This document shows, piece after piece, positions 52,400 to 61,289 of a stretch of 64,000 nt of DNA. The stretch spans positions 354,001 through 418,000 of the forward strand of contig NZ_CP087598.1 in assembly GCF_020990385.1 (NCBI RefSeq), in the 5' to 3' direction. Source of the DNA: Paracoccus sp. MA. GTDB taxonomy: Bacteria; Pseudomonadota; Alphaproteobacteria; Rhodobacterales; Rhodobacteraceae. Numbering within the stretch: position 1 is the first letter of the stretch; the number at the start of each line of letters is the position of its first letter. The notes under the pieces were generated by a model. It ran no database searches and was not told where the DNA came from. It saw only the letters and a program-made list of their open reading frames with translations. A program made the position numbers and the translations under genes.

Positions 52400-54442
52400 T
52401 CAGAAGTCCATCTTCACGCCCAGCGTGACGGTGCGGCCGGGGGCGTAGAGGGGGTCGATGATCCGGCTGCCCATGACGCGTTCGACATAGCTGCTGCGCT
52501 CGTAATAGCTTTCGTCGAACAGGTTATCGACGCCCAGATGCACGACCACGTTCTCGTAGTTCTGGGGACGCCACTGGCCATAGACGTTCACGATGGTATA
52601 GGAATCGTGGTCTTCGAAGCCGAGCGGGGCGCCACTCTCATCGACCAGTGAACCGCTGTTCAGCGAACCGGCCCATTCGACGGTGCCGCCGACCTTGAGG
52701 TTATACTGGGGGATCTCCTGGTCGATGAACAGGGTGGCCAGCTTGCCGACCGGCATCACGGTGCCGCCGTCCGGCACCTTGTCCTCGCCGTTCTGGGTTA
52801 CGTCGGCCTTGGTGAAGCTGGCGCCGATGCGGCCCGAACCCCAAGTGTAGCTGCCTTGCAAGGTAAAGCCCTTGCTGCGGTATTCGTCGGCATTGGTCAG
52901 ATAGCCGCTGGCAACATCATATTCGGCCAGCCCGTCCAGCCGCGTGTCGAAGAAGGTGATGTTTCCGGTCCAGTTGCCCTGATTGGCATTCAAGCCCAGC
53001 TTGACGTTGCGAGCCGTCGCCGGCTCATAGTCGGGGTCGGTGGTGAACGCATCGTTCCGCGCGTGCAGCAGACCGTATTCGCCGATTTCGTAACCCAGCC
53101 ATGTGCGCGATGCGCCGGCAAAGACCTCGTATCCTTCCGCGAATTCATACGAAATCGTGCCATTCACGCTGGCGCCGGTATCGGAATAGCTGTTGTTGTT
53201 CCAGTCGGTATAGCGGTGATGATCCAGCCGCAGACCTGTGGACAGGTCGATGCCGTTGTCGAACGCAAAGCGGCCCTGCACGAAAGTGCCGATCTGCATG
53301 GTGTCCAGGTTGAACGGACGCGTCCGCGCCGCCGAGTGGTCACCGTAGTTGTCGATGTGATAGTCGTCGTGCTGCCAATCTATCCCGGCGGTGATCCGGC
53401 CCTGGTCCAGCGTGTAGGTGTTCTTCAGAACGCCGCCGATGGTCGTGGTTTCAAGAATCATGTCGCCATTGGGGCGGGACGACGCGCCTGGATCGTCGCT
53501 GATCAGGTCGCCGACGGCATAGTTCGGGCGCCAATATTCGTTGCGGCTGACATAGACCGTCGCTTCGGGGTCCCAGGCATCGGTCGGCGCGGTCGAACTG
53601 TATTTCAGCTTCAGCGTGTTGCGCGTGACTTTCAGCGGATAGACAGCGTCGTCCGCATTCAGGTCCATGTTCATCTTGATGACGCGGTCGGCGTCGTCCT
53701 TGCTGTGGTCATAGGACAATTCGACGCGATGCGTGTCGAATTCATAGCCCAGCTTAAGCAATGCACCCCGGGTGGCCGGTTCGGTGCCCGGCATCTCGCG
53801 ACCGTTCGCGGCCTCGTAATTGTCGCCGTTCGCGCCGTGCACCATGGCAAACCAGTCGAAGCCCTCATAGACCCCATAGCCGGCCAGCGAACCCGCGACG
53901 CCGCGGCCGTTGCTGCCATAGGACAGCCCGACGCGGCCGCCCTGGGTCCTGCCATCGGTCAGCAGGTCCTTGGCGCCGACGGTTTCATAGCGCAGCGCGC
54001 CGGCGGCGGCGCCGAAGCCGGCATCGGCAGCGGCGGCGCCAGCCTCGACCTCGACCGATTTCAGGAAGGCCGGGTCGACGACGTTCGAGCCGGTATGATG
54101 CCAGCTGGTCGGCCCTTGCGGCACGCCGTCCACGGTGACGGCCAGGTTCGACTGCTCCATGCCGAAGACGTGGATGCGCTTGGACGGGCCGGCGCCGCCG
54201 GAAACGGTGATGGCGGAATCGCGGGCGAACAGCTCGGACACGTCGGCGGGCTGCATCGCCTCGATATCCTCCGGGGTGACCGACACGCCGCCGGTCGCCT
54301 CGACATTCTCCTGGCCGTCGGCGATCAGGGTGATCGGATTCAGGACGACGGCCTCGGCATTCTGACCCTCCTGGGCGTAAAGGGCTGTCGCGAGCGCAAG
54401 CGAGGATACGCCCGCCAGCGGGATGATACGGCGCATTTTCAT
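52400..54442 (-). CDS. TonB-dependent outer membrane receptor (iron/haem type)
   Basis: A 680-residue outer membrane receptor: signal peptide (MKMRRIIPLAGVSSLALATALYAQ), a TonB-box-like VVLNPITLIADG, a plug domain (VSVTPEDIEAMQPADVSELF, then VDGVPQGPTSWHHTG) and a 22-strand beta barrel ending in VTLGVKMDF with the C-terminal Phe. VDNLFDESYYERSSYV and LYAPGRTVTLG resemble HmuR/ShuA-type haem receptors. There are no transporter or haem genes nearby, so the ligand is unsure. The upstream gap is AT-rich and may contain an iron-responsive promoter; no clear Fur or Irr box was read. Confidence 0.88.
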   Translation of the reverse strand: MKMRRIIPLAGVSSLALATALYAQEGQNAEAVVLNPITLIADGQENVEATGGVSVTPEDIEAMQPADVSELFARDSAITVSGGAGPSKRIHVFGMEQSNLAVTVDGVPQGPTSWHHTGSNVVDPAFLKSVEVEAGAAAADAGFGAAAGALRYETVGAKDLLTDGRTQGGRVGLSYGSNGRGVAGSLAGYGVYEGFDWFAMVHGANGDNYEAANGREMPGTEPATRGALLKLGYEFDTHRVELSYDHSKDDADRVIKMNMDLNADDAVYPLKVTRNTLKLKYSSTAPTDAWDPEATVYVSRNEYWRPNYAVGDLISDDPGASSRPNGDMILETTTIGGVLKNTYTLDQGRITAGIDWQHDDYHIDNYGDHSAARTRPFNLDTMQIGTFVQGRFAFDNGIDLSTGLRLDHHRYTDWNNNSYSDTGASVNGTISYEFAEGYEVFAGASRTWLGYEIGEYGLLHARNDAFTTDPDYEPATARNVKLGLNANQGNWTGNITFFDTRLDGLAEYDVASGYLTNADEYRSKGFTLQGSYTWGSGRIGASFTKADVTQNGEDKVPDGGTVMPVGKLATLFIDQEIPQYNLKVGGTVEWAGSLNSGSLVDESGAPLGFEDHDSYTIVNVYGQWRPQNYENVVVHLGVDNLFDESYYERSSYVERVMGSRIIDPLYAPGRTVTLGVKMDF

Positions 54443-54685
54443 GGTCACTGCCTTGATTCGTTCGAAACTGGCGCGAGTTATATGGCCGGTCCCAAAATGC
54501 ACAAGTATTTTACTCGGATATTATGCCGGTCCAGAGAGAAACAATCGGGATTGTTGCGCTCCTGCGCCACCTTCCGGCGGGGATGCGGCGATGGGCCGCG
54601 GCCTGCCGACTTCCGACGCCGGGGCTGGCGCAGGCGGGGGCAAAGGGGTTACAGCAACCCAAACCCGCAGCCCGAGAAGCCACAG

Positions 54686-55300
54686 ATGACGATTACCCTT
54701 TACCACAACGACCTGCCGGACGATCTGGACCTGGGTCCGGTCGTGGCCATCGACACCGAGACGATGGGGCTGGACCCGCGCCGCGACCGGCTGTGCCTGG
54801 TGCAGCTGTCCTCGGGCGACGGCAACGCGCATCTGGTGCAGATCGCCCGCGGCCAGCACGAGGCGCCGAACCTGACCCGGATGCTGACCGATCCCGAGGT
54901 GCTGAAGCTGTTCCATTTCGGCCGTTTCGACATCGCCGCGCTGGAGGCGGCCTTCGGCGTGGTGACGAAGCCGGTCTGGTGCACCAAGATCGCCAGCAAG
55001 ATGGTGCGCACCTATACCGACCGGCACGGGCTGAAATACCTGCTGTCCGAACTGGTCGGCGTCGACATCTCCAAGCAGCAGCAGACCAGCGACTGGGGCG
55101 CGGCCGAACTGACGGATGCGCAGCTGGAATATGCCGCCTCGGACGTGCTTTACCTGCACGCGCTGAAGGCCGAACTGGAAAAGCGGCTGGCGCGCGAGGG
55201 GCGGCTGGGCCTGGCCGAGGCCTGTTTCGACTTCCTTCCTGCCCGGGCCCATCTGGACCTGCTGGGCTGGGGGGATGAAAACGACATCTTCCACCACTAG
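54686..55300 (+). CDS. RNase D-like 3'-5' exonuclease
   Basis: A 204-residue DEDDy exonuclease: VVAIDTETMGLDPRRDRLCLVQL (first Asp/Glu), FHFGRFDIAAL (Asp) and YAASDVLYLHAL (Tyr/Asp). It is only the catalytic domain, without the HRDC domains of full RNase D, as is common for the short alphaproteobacterial form. It lies 10 bases upstream of kdsD and is probably co-transcribed. Confidence 0.9.
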   Translation: MTITLYHNDLPDDLDLGPVVAIDTETMGLDPRRDRLCLVQLSSGDGNAHLVQIARGQHEAPNLTRMLTDPEVLKLFHFGRFDIAALEAAFGVVTKPVWCTKIASKMVRTYTDRHGLKYLLSELVGVDISKQQQTSDWGAAELTDAQLEYAASDVLYLHALKAELEKRLAREGRLGLAEACFDFLPARAHLDLLGWGDENDIFHH

Positions 55301-55310
55301 GTTGCGGGCC

Positions 55311-56258
55311 ATGAGCGCATATCTCGACACCGCCCGCAGGGTGATCCGCACCGAGGCCGAGGGGCTGGCCCTGCTGGCCGAGAGCCTTGGCGACAGCTTC
55401 GACCGCGCGGTCGAGACCGTCCTGGCCGCGCGCGGCCGGGTCGTGGTCTCGGGCATGGGCAAGTCCGGCCATGTCGGGCGCAAGATCGCGGCGACGCTGG
55501 CCTCGACCGGGACGCCGGCGCAATTCGTCCATCCGGCCGAGGCGAGCCATGGCGACCTGGGCATGGTGACGCAGGGCGACGTGGCGCTGGTGCTGTCCAA
55601 TTCCGGCGAGACGCCCGAGATCGCCGATATCGTCGCCCATACCCGGCGCTTCCAGATCCCGCTGATCGGCGTCGCCGGGCGGCCGCAATCGACGCTGCTG
55701 CGCCAGGCGGACGTGGCGCTGGTCCTGCCCGCGGCGCCCGAAGCCTGCGGCACCGGCATCGTGCCCACCACCTCGACCACCATGACCATGGCGCTGGGCG
55801 ATGCGCTGGCCGTGGCGCTGATGGAGCATCGCCAGTTCACGCCCGAGCATTTCCGCACCTTCCATCCCGGCGGCAAGCTGGGCGCGAAACTGTCGCGGGT
55901 GGCCGACCTGATGCATGAGGACATGCCGCTGGTCCCCGAGACCGCGCCCATGGCCGAGGCGCTGCTGACCATCAGCCAGAAAAGCTTCGGCGTGACCGGC
56001 GTCACCGATGCCGAGGGCCGGCTGACCGGCATCATCACCGACGGCGACCTGCGGCGGCACATGCAGGGGCTGCTGGACCATAGCGCCGCCGAGGTGATGA
56101 CCCGCAACCCGCGCACCATCGGCCCGGACGCGCTGGCCGAGGCGGCGCTGGCCGAGATGCAGGCGCGCCGCATCACCTGCCTGTTCGTGGTCACCCCCGA
56201 GGGGGCGCCGGCCGGGCTGATCCACATCCACGACTTCCTGCGCACGGGGCTTGTCTGA
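55311..56258 (+). CDS. kdsD: Arabinose-5-phosphate isomerase (KpsF/GutQ family)
   Basis: Makes arabinose 5-phosphate for Kdo, the inner-core sugar of LPS. 315 residues: SIS domain (VVVSGMGKSGHVGRKIAATLASTGTPA) followed by two CBS motifs (RVADLMHEDMPLV and EVMTRNPRTIG). Start at 55311 chosen to give MSAYLDTARRVI; the upstream part overlaps the RNase D gene. Directly followed by lptC, matching the known kds-lpt linkage. Confidence 0.93.
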   Translation: MSAYLDTARRVIRTEAEGLALLAESLGDSFDRAVETVLAARGRVVVSGMGKSGHVGRKIAATLASTGTPAQFVHPAEASHGDLGMVTQGDVALVLSNSGETPEIADIVAHTRRFQIPLIGVAGRPQSTLLRQADVALVLPAAPEACGTGIVPTTSTTMTMALGDALAVALMEHRQFTPEHFRTFHPGGKLGAKLSRVADLMHEDMPLVPETAPMAEALLTISQKSFGVTGVTDAEGRLTGIITDGDLRRHMQGLLDHSAAEVMTRNPRTIGPDALAEAALAEMQARRITCLFVVTPEGAPAGLIHIHDFLRTGLV

Positions 56259-56260
56259 CG

Positions 56261-56842
56261 GTGACCACCCGCTCGTGCATCGTGGCCTGGTTGCGGGTGA
56301 TCCTGCCGCTGACGGCGCTGGCGATCCTGTCGGTGCTGTTCCTTCTGGGCCGCAAGCCCGACCCCGAGGCCAGCATTCCCTATGCCGACGTGGACCCGCG
56401 CGAACTGGCCGAGCGGCAGGCGGTGACCAGCCCGACCTATGCCGGCGTGACCGAGGACGGGGCGCAGCTGAGCATCTCGGCCGCCGAGGCCCGGCCCGGC
56501 GCGGAACAGGGCGACGGCTTGGCGCAGGCGGTGCGCATGACCCTGCGCGCCCAGGACGGGCGGGCGGCGGATGTCAGCGCCGGCACGGCTGCGCTTGAGG
56601 GCGATCAGGTCCGGCTGGGCGAGGGGGTGCGCATGACCACCGCCGACGGCTGGGTGCTGACCGCGCCCGAGCTGCGGGCCTCGACCGGCGAGGGCAGGCT
56701 GGTTTCGGACGAAGAGGTCAATGTCCTCGCCCCCTTCGGCGATCTGACGGCGGGGCGGATGGAGCTGCGGCCCTCGGGGGAGGGCAGCGGCGATCACGTT
56801 CTTGATTTGAGCGGCGGAGTTCGCTTGATATACCGGCCATGA
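56261..56842 (+). CDS. lptC: LPS export protein LptC
   Basis: A 193-residue bitopic inner membrane protein: one N-terminal helix (VILPLTALAILSVLFLLG) then a periplasmic beta-jellyroll of OstA-type repeats (GVTEDGAQLSISAAEARPG, WVLTAPELRASTGEG). It bridges LptB2FG to LptA. The start is GTG at 56261, two bases after kdsD. The sequence of LptC is always divergent; identification rests on size, topology and position between kdsD and lptA. Confidence 0.88.
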   Translation: MTTRSCIVAWLRVILPLTALAILSVLFLLGRKPDPEASIPYADVDPRELAERQAVTSPTYAGVTEDGAQLSISAAEARPGAEQGDGLAQAVRMTLRAQDGRAADVSAGTAALEGDQVRLGEGVRMTTADGWVLTAPELRASTGEGRLVSDEEVNVLAPFGDLTAGRMELRPSGEGSGDHVLDLSGGVRLIYRP

Positions 56843-56894
56843 CCCGGCGCCGACTCCCGCGCAAGGGGCCCTCAGGCGCCAGAAAGGAAATCCG

Positions 56895-57380
56895 ATGATC
56901 CGGCCCGGACCGCTTTTGCCCGTGTTCCTGTCGCTTGCGCTGGCGGCGGGCGCGGCCATGGGCCAGACCACCGGCTTCGGCAATGCGCAGGATGTCAAGC
57001 AGCCGGTCGAAGTCACCGCCGATTCGCTGACCGTGGATCAGAAGACCGGCCAGGCGACCTTTTCCGGCAATGTTCTGATCGGCCAGGGCGCCATGCGGCT
57101 TTCGGCCGCGCGTGTGACGGTGACCTATGCCCAGGGCGACCAGCGCCGCATCAGCGCCCTGCATGCCGAGGGCGGCGTCACCCTGGTCAGCGGCGCCGAC
57201 GCGGCCGAGGCGCAGGCCGCCGAATACGATGTCGAGACCGGCACCGTCGTGCTGACCGGCGACGTGCTTCTGACCCAGGGCGGAAACGTGCTGGCCGGAG
57301 ACCGGGTGACGGTGAACCTGGAAAGCGGCACGGCCAATGCCTCGGGCCGGGTGCGCAGCGTGCTGCAGCCGGGGAACTGA
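56895..57380 (+). CDS. lptA: LPS transport periplasmic protein LptA
   Basis: A 161-residue exported protein: signal peptide ending AAMGQ, then an OstA domain (QPVEVTADSLTVDQKTGQATFSGNVLIGQGAMRL; then YDVETGTVVLTGDVLLTQGGNVLAGDRVTVNL). It forms the periplasmic bridge carrying LPS to LptD. AGAAAGGAAATCCG precedes the ATG. It stands between lptC and lptB as in other proteobacteria. Confidence 0.93.
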   Translation: MIRPGPLLPVFLSLALAAGAAMGQTTGFGNAQDVKQPVEVTADSLTVDQKTGQATFSGNVLIGQGAMRLSAARVTVTYAQGDQRRISALHAEGGVTLVSGADAAEAQAAEYDVETGTVVLTGDVLLTQGGNVLAGDRVTVNLESGTANASGRVRSVLQPGN

Positions 57381-57383
57381 CCG

Positions 57384-58118
57384 ATGGCGGGGGAACAGGG
57401 GCTGCGGGTCCGGGGCCTGCGCAAATCCTATCGCAACCGTCCGGTGATCCGCGACGTGGCGCTGGATCTGGACCGCGGCGAGGTGGTGGCGCTCCTGGGT
57501 CCGAACGGGTCGGGCAAGACCACCTGTTTCTATTGCGTGGCCGGGCTGGTCGCGCCTGATTCGGGCCAGGTGCTGATCGACGGGCAGGACGCCACCGCGC
57601 TGCCGATGTATCGCCGCGCCCAGATGGGCATCGGCTATCTGCCGCAGGAGATGTCGATCTTTCGCGGCCTGACGGTCGAACAGAACATCATGGCGGTGCT
57701 GGAACTGGTCGAGCCGCATGTGCACCAGCGCCGCGAGCGGCTGGAGGAGCTGCTGGGCGATTTCTCGATTGGCCATCTGCGCAATGCCTCGGCCATGGCG
57801 CTGTCGGGTGGCGAACGGCGGCGGGTCGAGATCGCCCGCTGCCTTGCGGCCGATCCGGCCTATCTGCTTCTGGACGAACCATTCGCCGGCGTCGATCCCA
57901 TCGCCGTGGGCGAGATCCGCGCCCTGGTCCACGACCTGAAAAGCCGCGGCATCGGCGTGCTCATCACCGATCACAACGTGCGCGAGACGCTGGAGATCGT
58001 GGACCGCGCCTATATCCTGCATGACGGCCACGTGCTGAAATCCGGCACCACCGCCGAGATCGTCGCCGATCCGCAGGTGCGCCGCGTCTATCTGGGCGAA
58101 ACCTTCCGCATGAACTGA
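57384..58118 (+). CDS. lptB: LPS export ABC transporter ATPase LptB
   Basis: A 244-residue ABC ATPase: Walker A GPNGSGKTT, signature LSGGERRR, Walker B YLLLDEPFAGVDP and H-loop LITDHNVRETL. It powers LPS extraction together with LptFG (not in this window). It starts three bases after lptA. In many proteobacteria rpoN follows; here hpf follows instead. Confidence 0.95.
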   Translation: MAGEQGLRVRGLRKSYRNRPVIRDVALDLDRGEVVALLGPNGSGKTTCFYCVAGLVAPDSGQVLIDGQDATALPMYRRAQMGIGYLPQEMSIFRGLTVEQNIMAVLELVEPHVHQRRERLEELLGDFSIGHLRNASAMALSGGERRRVEIARCLAADPAYLLLDEPFAGVDPIAVGEIRALVHDLKSRGIGVLITDHNVRETLEIVDRAYILHDGHVLKSGTTAEIVADPQVRRVYLGETFRMN

Positions 58119-58152
58119 ATGCGAGGTCCTGCCGATCCGCCGCGCGCAGCCG

Positions 58153-58181
58153 TTGACACAGCGCCGTGGCTGTCACCAAAT
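58153..58181 (+). promoter_or_regulatory. Candidate promoter for hpf
   Basis: A consensus TTGACA at 58153-58158; about 17 bases downstream is CCAAAT, a poor -10 match. The 165-bp gap between lptB and hpf suggests an own promoter, expected for a stress-induced hibernation factor. Confidence 0.35.
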
Positions 58182-58283
58182 GAGGGTATGGCCGGGCAAG
58201 ACCGCCCGGCCAGAGAAACCCGGACGCGACGCCCGCGCGAGGGCGTTGGCGACAAGATCGGGCAACCGAAAGGACGGACCACC

Positions 58284-58859
58284 ATGCGCTACCAGATCAG
58301 CGGAAAACAGATCGACGTGGGCGATGCGCTTTCGACTCACGTCAAGACCGAACTGGGTGAAACCGTTGAGAAATATTCGCAACGCCCGACGGATGCGACG
58401 GTCATCTTTTCCCGCAACGCGCATGAATTCATCTGCGATGCCGTGGTGCATCTCTCGACCGGGCTGACCGCCCAGGCCAAGGGCGCGGCCACCGATATCT
58501 ACGCGGCCTTCGAACAGTGCCGCGAGCGGATGGACAAGCAGCTGCGCCGCTACAAGCGCCGGCTCAAGGATCACTACAAGGATCGCACCCAGCCGGTTGA
58601 ATTCGAGCAGGCGGGCATGTATGTGCTGGCCGCCGATGAGGACGAATGGGAATCGCAGGGCGACGGCCTGCAGCCCATGATCATCGCCGAGATGGAGACC
58701 CGCGTGCCAACCCTCTCGGTCGGCGAGGCGGTGATGCAGATGGAACTGGCCGGCAGCCCGCTGCTGGTCTTTCGCAACGAGAAACATGGGGGCGTGAACG
58801 TGGTTCACCGCCGCGACGACGGCAACGTGGGCTGGATCGACCCCCGCAATCTGGGCTAG
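58284..58859 (+). CDS. hpf: Ribosome hibernation-promoting factor, long form
   Basis: A 191-residue protein: N-terminal ribosome-binding HPF domain (QISGKQIDVGDALSTHVKTEL and IFSRNAHEFICDAVVHLSTG, with basic RRYKRRLKDHYK) and a C-terminal dimerisation domain (MQMELAGSPLLVFRNEKHGGVNVVHRRDDGNVGWIDP). The long form makes 100S ribosome dimers directly. AAAGGACGG precedes the ATG. Between lptB and ptsN. Confidence 0.94.
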   Translation: MRYQISGKQIDVGDALSTHVKTELGETVEKYSQRPTDATVIFSRNAHEFICDAVVHLSTGLTAQAKGAATDIYAAFEQCRERMDKQLRRYKRRLKDHYKDRTQPVEFEQAGMYVLAADEDEWESQGDGLQPMIIAEMETRVPTLSVGEAVMQMELAGSPLLVFRNEKHGGVNVVHRRDDGNVGWIDPRNLG

Positions 58860-58941
58860 ACTGACGCAGAAGGGCAGTCTTGTTGAACCAAACGTCCCGG
58901 CTGCGCGGCCCGCAGCCGGGACCTGACAATTTTCGGGCGAC

Positions 58942-59406
58942 ATGCAGATCAGCGACATTCTCTCTCCCGCCGCCGTGCGGACGATGAGCCAGACCACCAG
59001 CAAGAAACGGTTGTTCCAGGAAATCGCCGAGCAGGCGCGCGCGGTCTATGGCGTGGACGCGCCGCAGACGCTGGACGCGCTGCAGGAGCGCGAAAGCCTG
59101 GGCCCGACCGGCGTCGGCCATGGCGTGGCGCTACCGCATGCGCGGCTGCACGGGCTCGACCGCGTGGTCGGCCTGTTCCTGCGGCTGGAAAAGCCGCTGG
59201 ATTTCGACGCGGTGGACCGCCAGCCGGTGGACCTGATCTTTGCGCTGCTGGCGCCCAAGAATTCCGGCGTCGATCACCTCAAGGCGCTGGCGCTGGTCTC
59301 GCGCACGCTGCGCGACCAGGACCTGCGCGCCAAGCTGCGCGCCAACGAGGACCCGGTGGCGCTGCACGCCATGCTGGCGGCGGCGCCCGGCATCAAGGCG
59401 GCCTGA
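58942..59406 (+). CDS. ptsN: Nitrogen PTS EIIA component
   Basis: A 154-residue EIIA-Ntr. The phosphorylated His is His66 in GHGVALPHARLHG, and the fold ends with HLKALALVSRTLRDQDLRAKL. It acts as a phospho-regulated signalling protein in nitrogen/potassium control rather than as a transporter. It closes the lpt-hpf-ptsN cluster. No hprK or npr gene follows here. Confidence 0.94.
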   Translation: MQISDILSPAAVRTMSQTTSKKRLFQEIAEQARAVYGVDAPQTLDALQERESLGPTGVGHGVALPHARLHGLDRVVGLFLRLEKPLDFDAVDRQPVDLIFALLAPKNSGVDHLKALALVSRTLRDQDLRAKLRANEDPVALHAMLAAAPGIKAA

Positions 59407-59481
59407 GGTCGCAGCCCGGCCGGCAGGGGGTGAAATGTCCCCGCATCCGCGCTATACTCGCGCGCGGGGAGGAAGACCGAA

Positions 59482-59673
59482 ATGACCAGACATATCGCAG
59501 ACCGCAGTCACGAAAGCAGTTCCGGCCGCACGCAATACTACACGCGGCAGGAACGCGAATCCGGCCTTCATCCGGCCATCGCCGCCCTGCGCATGCGGCC
59601 CCGCGTCCGCAGCGAGGCTGCGAATCGCCGGGCCGCCGAATTCGCCAGGATCGAGCGCGGCCATCGGGTCTGA
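59482..59673 (+). CDS. Small basic protein of unknown function
   Basis: A 63-residue Arg-rich protein (MTRHIADRSHESSSGRTQYY...). A strong ribosome site (GGGAGGAAGACCGAA) precedes the ATG, and a strong terminator follows 22 bases after the stop, so it is likely expressed on its own. No membrane segment or motif recognised; the composition suggests nucleic acid binding. Confidence 0.6.
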   Translation: MTRHIADRSHESSSGRTQYYTRQERESGLHPAIAALRMRPRVRSEAANRRAAEFARIERGHRV

Positions 59674-59695
59674 CCGCTGACCCGCCAATGCGGAA

Positions 59696-59725
59696 CCGGC
59701 CGGGCGCTGCCGCCCGGCCGGTTTT
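59696..59725 (+). terminator. Intrinsic terminator
   Basis: CCGGCCGGGCG and CGCCCGGCCGG form an 11-bp perfect stem around CTGC, followed by TTTT. It ends the small gene and shields the convergent ilvE. Confidence 0.88.
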
Positions 59726-59752
59726 CATTCCGTCCTTCGCCCGGGGCCGCGT

Positions 59753-60622
59753 TCAGCTGCGGACCAGCTGCTCGTAATCCTCGGCGATCTTGCGGGTGGT
59801 GTCGCCGACCTGGAAATGCCAGTCGCCGATCTGCCCGACCGGGGTGACCTCGGCCGCGGTGCCGGTCAGGAAGCATTCCTGGAAGCCCGCCAGCTCTTCG
59901 GGCTTGATGCGGCGCTCATGCACGGCGGTGCCGTTGTCCTTCAGCATCTGGATGACGGTCTGCCGGGTGATGCCGTTCAGGAAGCGGTCGGCCAGGGGCG
60001 TGTGCACCTCGCCATCCTTGACGAAGAAGATGTTGGCGCCGGTGGCCTCGGCGACATAGCCCTCCCAGTCCATGAACAGCGCGTCCGAGCAGCCCTTCTC
60101 CTCGGCGGCGTGCTTGGACATGGTGCAGATCATGTAAAGCCCGGCGGCCTTGGCGGCGGTGGGGATGGTCTCGGGGCTCGGCCGCTTCCACTTGGCGATG
60201 TCGAGCTTGGCGCCCTGCCATTTCGCCTCGCCGTAATAGCTGCCCCATTCCCAGGCGGCGACGGCCATGCGCACCGGGTTGCGGCGGGCGGAAACCCCCA
60301 TGTCCTCGCCCGAGCCGCGCCACATCACCGCGCGGACATAGGCGTCCTTGAAGCCGTTGGCGTTGAGCACCTCTTCCTTGGCGGCGTCGATCTCCTCGGC
60401 GGTATAGGGCGACTGCATGTCCAGCAGCCGGGCCGATTCGATCAGCCGCAGCGAATGCTCGTGTCCCTTGAAGATCTTGCCGCTGTAGCAGCGCTCACCC
60501 TCGAACACCGAGCTGGCATAGTGCAGGGCATGGGTCAGGATGTGGATGTTCGCATCGCGCCACTCCACAAGCTTGCCATCCATCCAGATCTTGCCGTCAC
60601 GATCGTCATATGCGCCCGCCAT
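59753..60622 (-). CDS. ilvE: Branched-chain amino acid aminotransferase
   Basis: A 289-residue fold-type IV PLP aminotransferase for Leu, Ile and Val. The N-terminus has IHILTHALHYASSVFEGERCY, the PLP Lys is in PTAAKAAGLYMI, and the later EATGANIFFVKDGEVHTPLADRFLNGITRQTV is the class IV signature. GGAGGGAAAA precedes the ATG at 60622. Divergent from petP with about 150 bases between. Confidence 0.94.
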   Translation of the reverse strand: MAGAYDDRDGKIWMDGKLVEWRDANIHILTHALHYASSVFEGERCYSGKIFKGHEHSLRLIESARLLDMQSPYTAEEIDAAKEEVLNANGFKDAYVRAVMWRGSGEDMGVSARRNPVRMAVAAWEWGSYYGEAKWQGAKLDIAKWKRPSPETIPTAAKAAGLYMICTMSKHAAEEKGCSDALFMDWEGYVAEATGANIFFVKDGEVHTPLADRFLNGITRQTVIQMLKDNGTAVHERRIKPEELAGFQECFLTGTAAEVTPVGQIGDWHFQVGDTTRKIAEDYEQLVRS

Positions 60623-60773
60623 TTTTCCCTCCGGCCGGTTCTGTTTGCGGAATGTTGCGTTGGTCTGCCGCGTCTGGCAAAGAAAGTTGCGCAACTTGCG
60701 GTCTGGGCTATCCATTCATGGTTGGAAAGTCAATAAGTCTGACGTAATAAGGGCCATGCATTACGGAGAGGTC

Positions 60774-61289
60774 ATGCAGAACAAGGGTGGCGTCGCCGCG
60801 GCAGGAAGCGAGAACCTGCTGTTTCTTACCGACGATCAGCTTCGCCGCGGGATCGAGGCGATGTTCTTTGCCTATCGCGCCTTCACCGCCGATCCCGACC
60901 TGATTCTGGCCGAGCTGGATTACGGCCGCGCCCATCACCGGGCGATCCATTTCATCAACCGCGAGCCGGGGCTGACGGTGACCGCGCTTCTGGACGTGCT
61001 GGGGGTGACCAAGCAGTCGCTGAACCGGGTGCTGCGCACGCTGATCGAGGACGGGCTGGTCGAAAGCCGCATCGGCCGCCGCGACCGGCGCGAGCGGCAG
61101 CTTTACCTGACCGAAAAGGGCGCGGCGCTGGAACGCCGGCTGTCCGAGGCGCAGCGCGCCCGCATGCGCGCCGCCTATCGCGCCGCCGGACCGCAGGCGG
61201 TGGCGGGCTTCCGGCAGGTGCTCGAGGCGATGATGGATCGCGAGACGCTGCGCCAGTATCGCGCCCTGAAGCAGCTGCCCGACGCATGA
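60774..61289 (+). CDS. petP: MarR-family regulator, PetP-like
   Basis: A winged-helix regulator of about 171 residues: PGLTVTALLDVLGVTKQSLNRVLRTLIEDGLVESRIGRRDRRERQLYLTEKG is the MarR recognition helix and wing. It overlaps the following regulator in ATGA. The MarR-OmpR pair is the petP-petR arrangement described in Rhodobacter capsulatus, where it affects cytochrome bc1 expression. ATG at 60774 has GGAGAGG ahead; an in-frame ATG at 60756 is an alternative. Confidence 0.85.
   Translation: MQNKGGVAAAGSENLLFLTDDQLRRGIEAMFFAYRAFTADPDLILAELDYGRAHHRAIHFINREPGLTVTALLDVLGVTKQSLNRVLRTLIEDGLVESRIGRRDRRERQLYLTEKGAALERRLSEAQRARMRAAYRAAGPQAVAGFRQVLEAMMDRETLRQYRALKQLPDA

Noticed and set aside
54443..54685. 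Fur, Irr or RirA box upstream of the TonB receptor
   Set aside because: The region is AT-rich and plausible, but I could not read a convincing match to any of these motifs.
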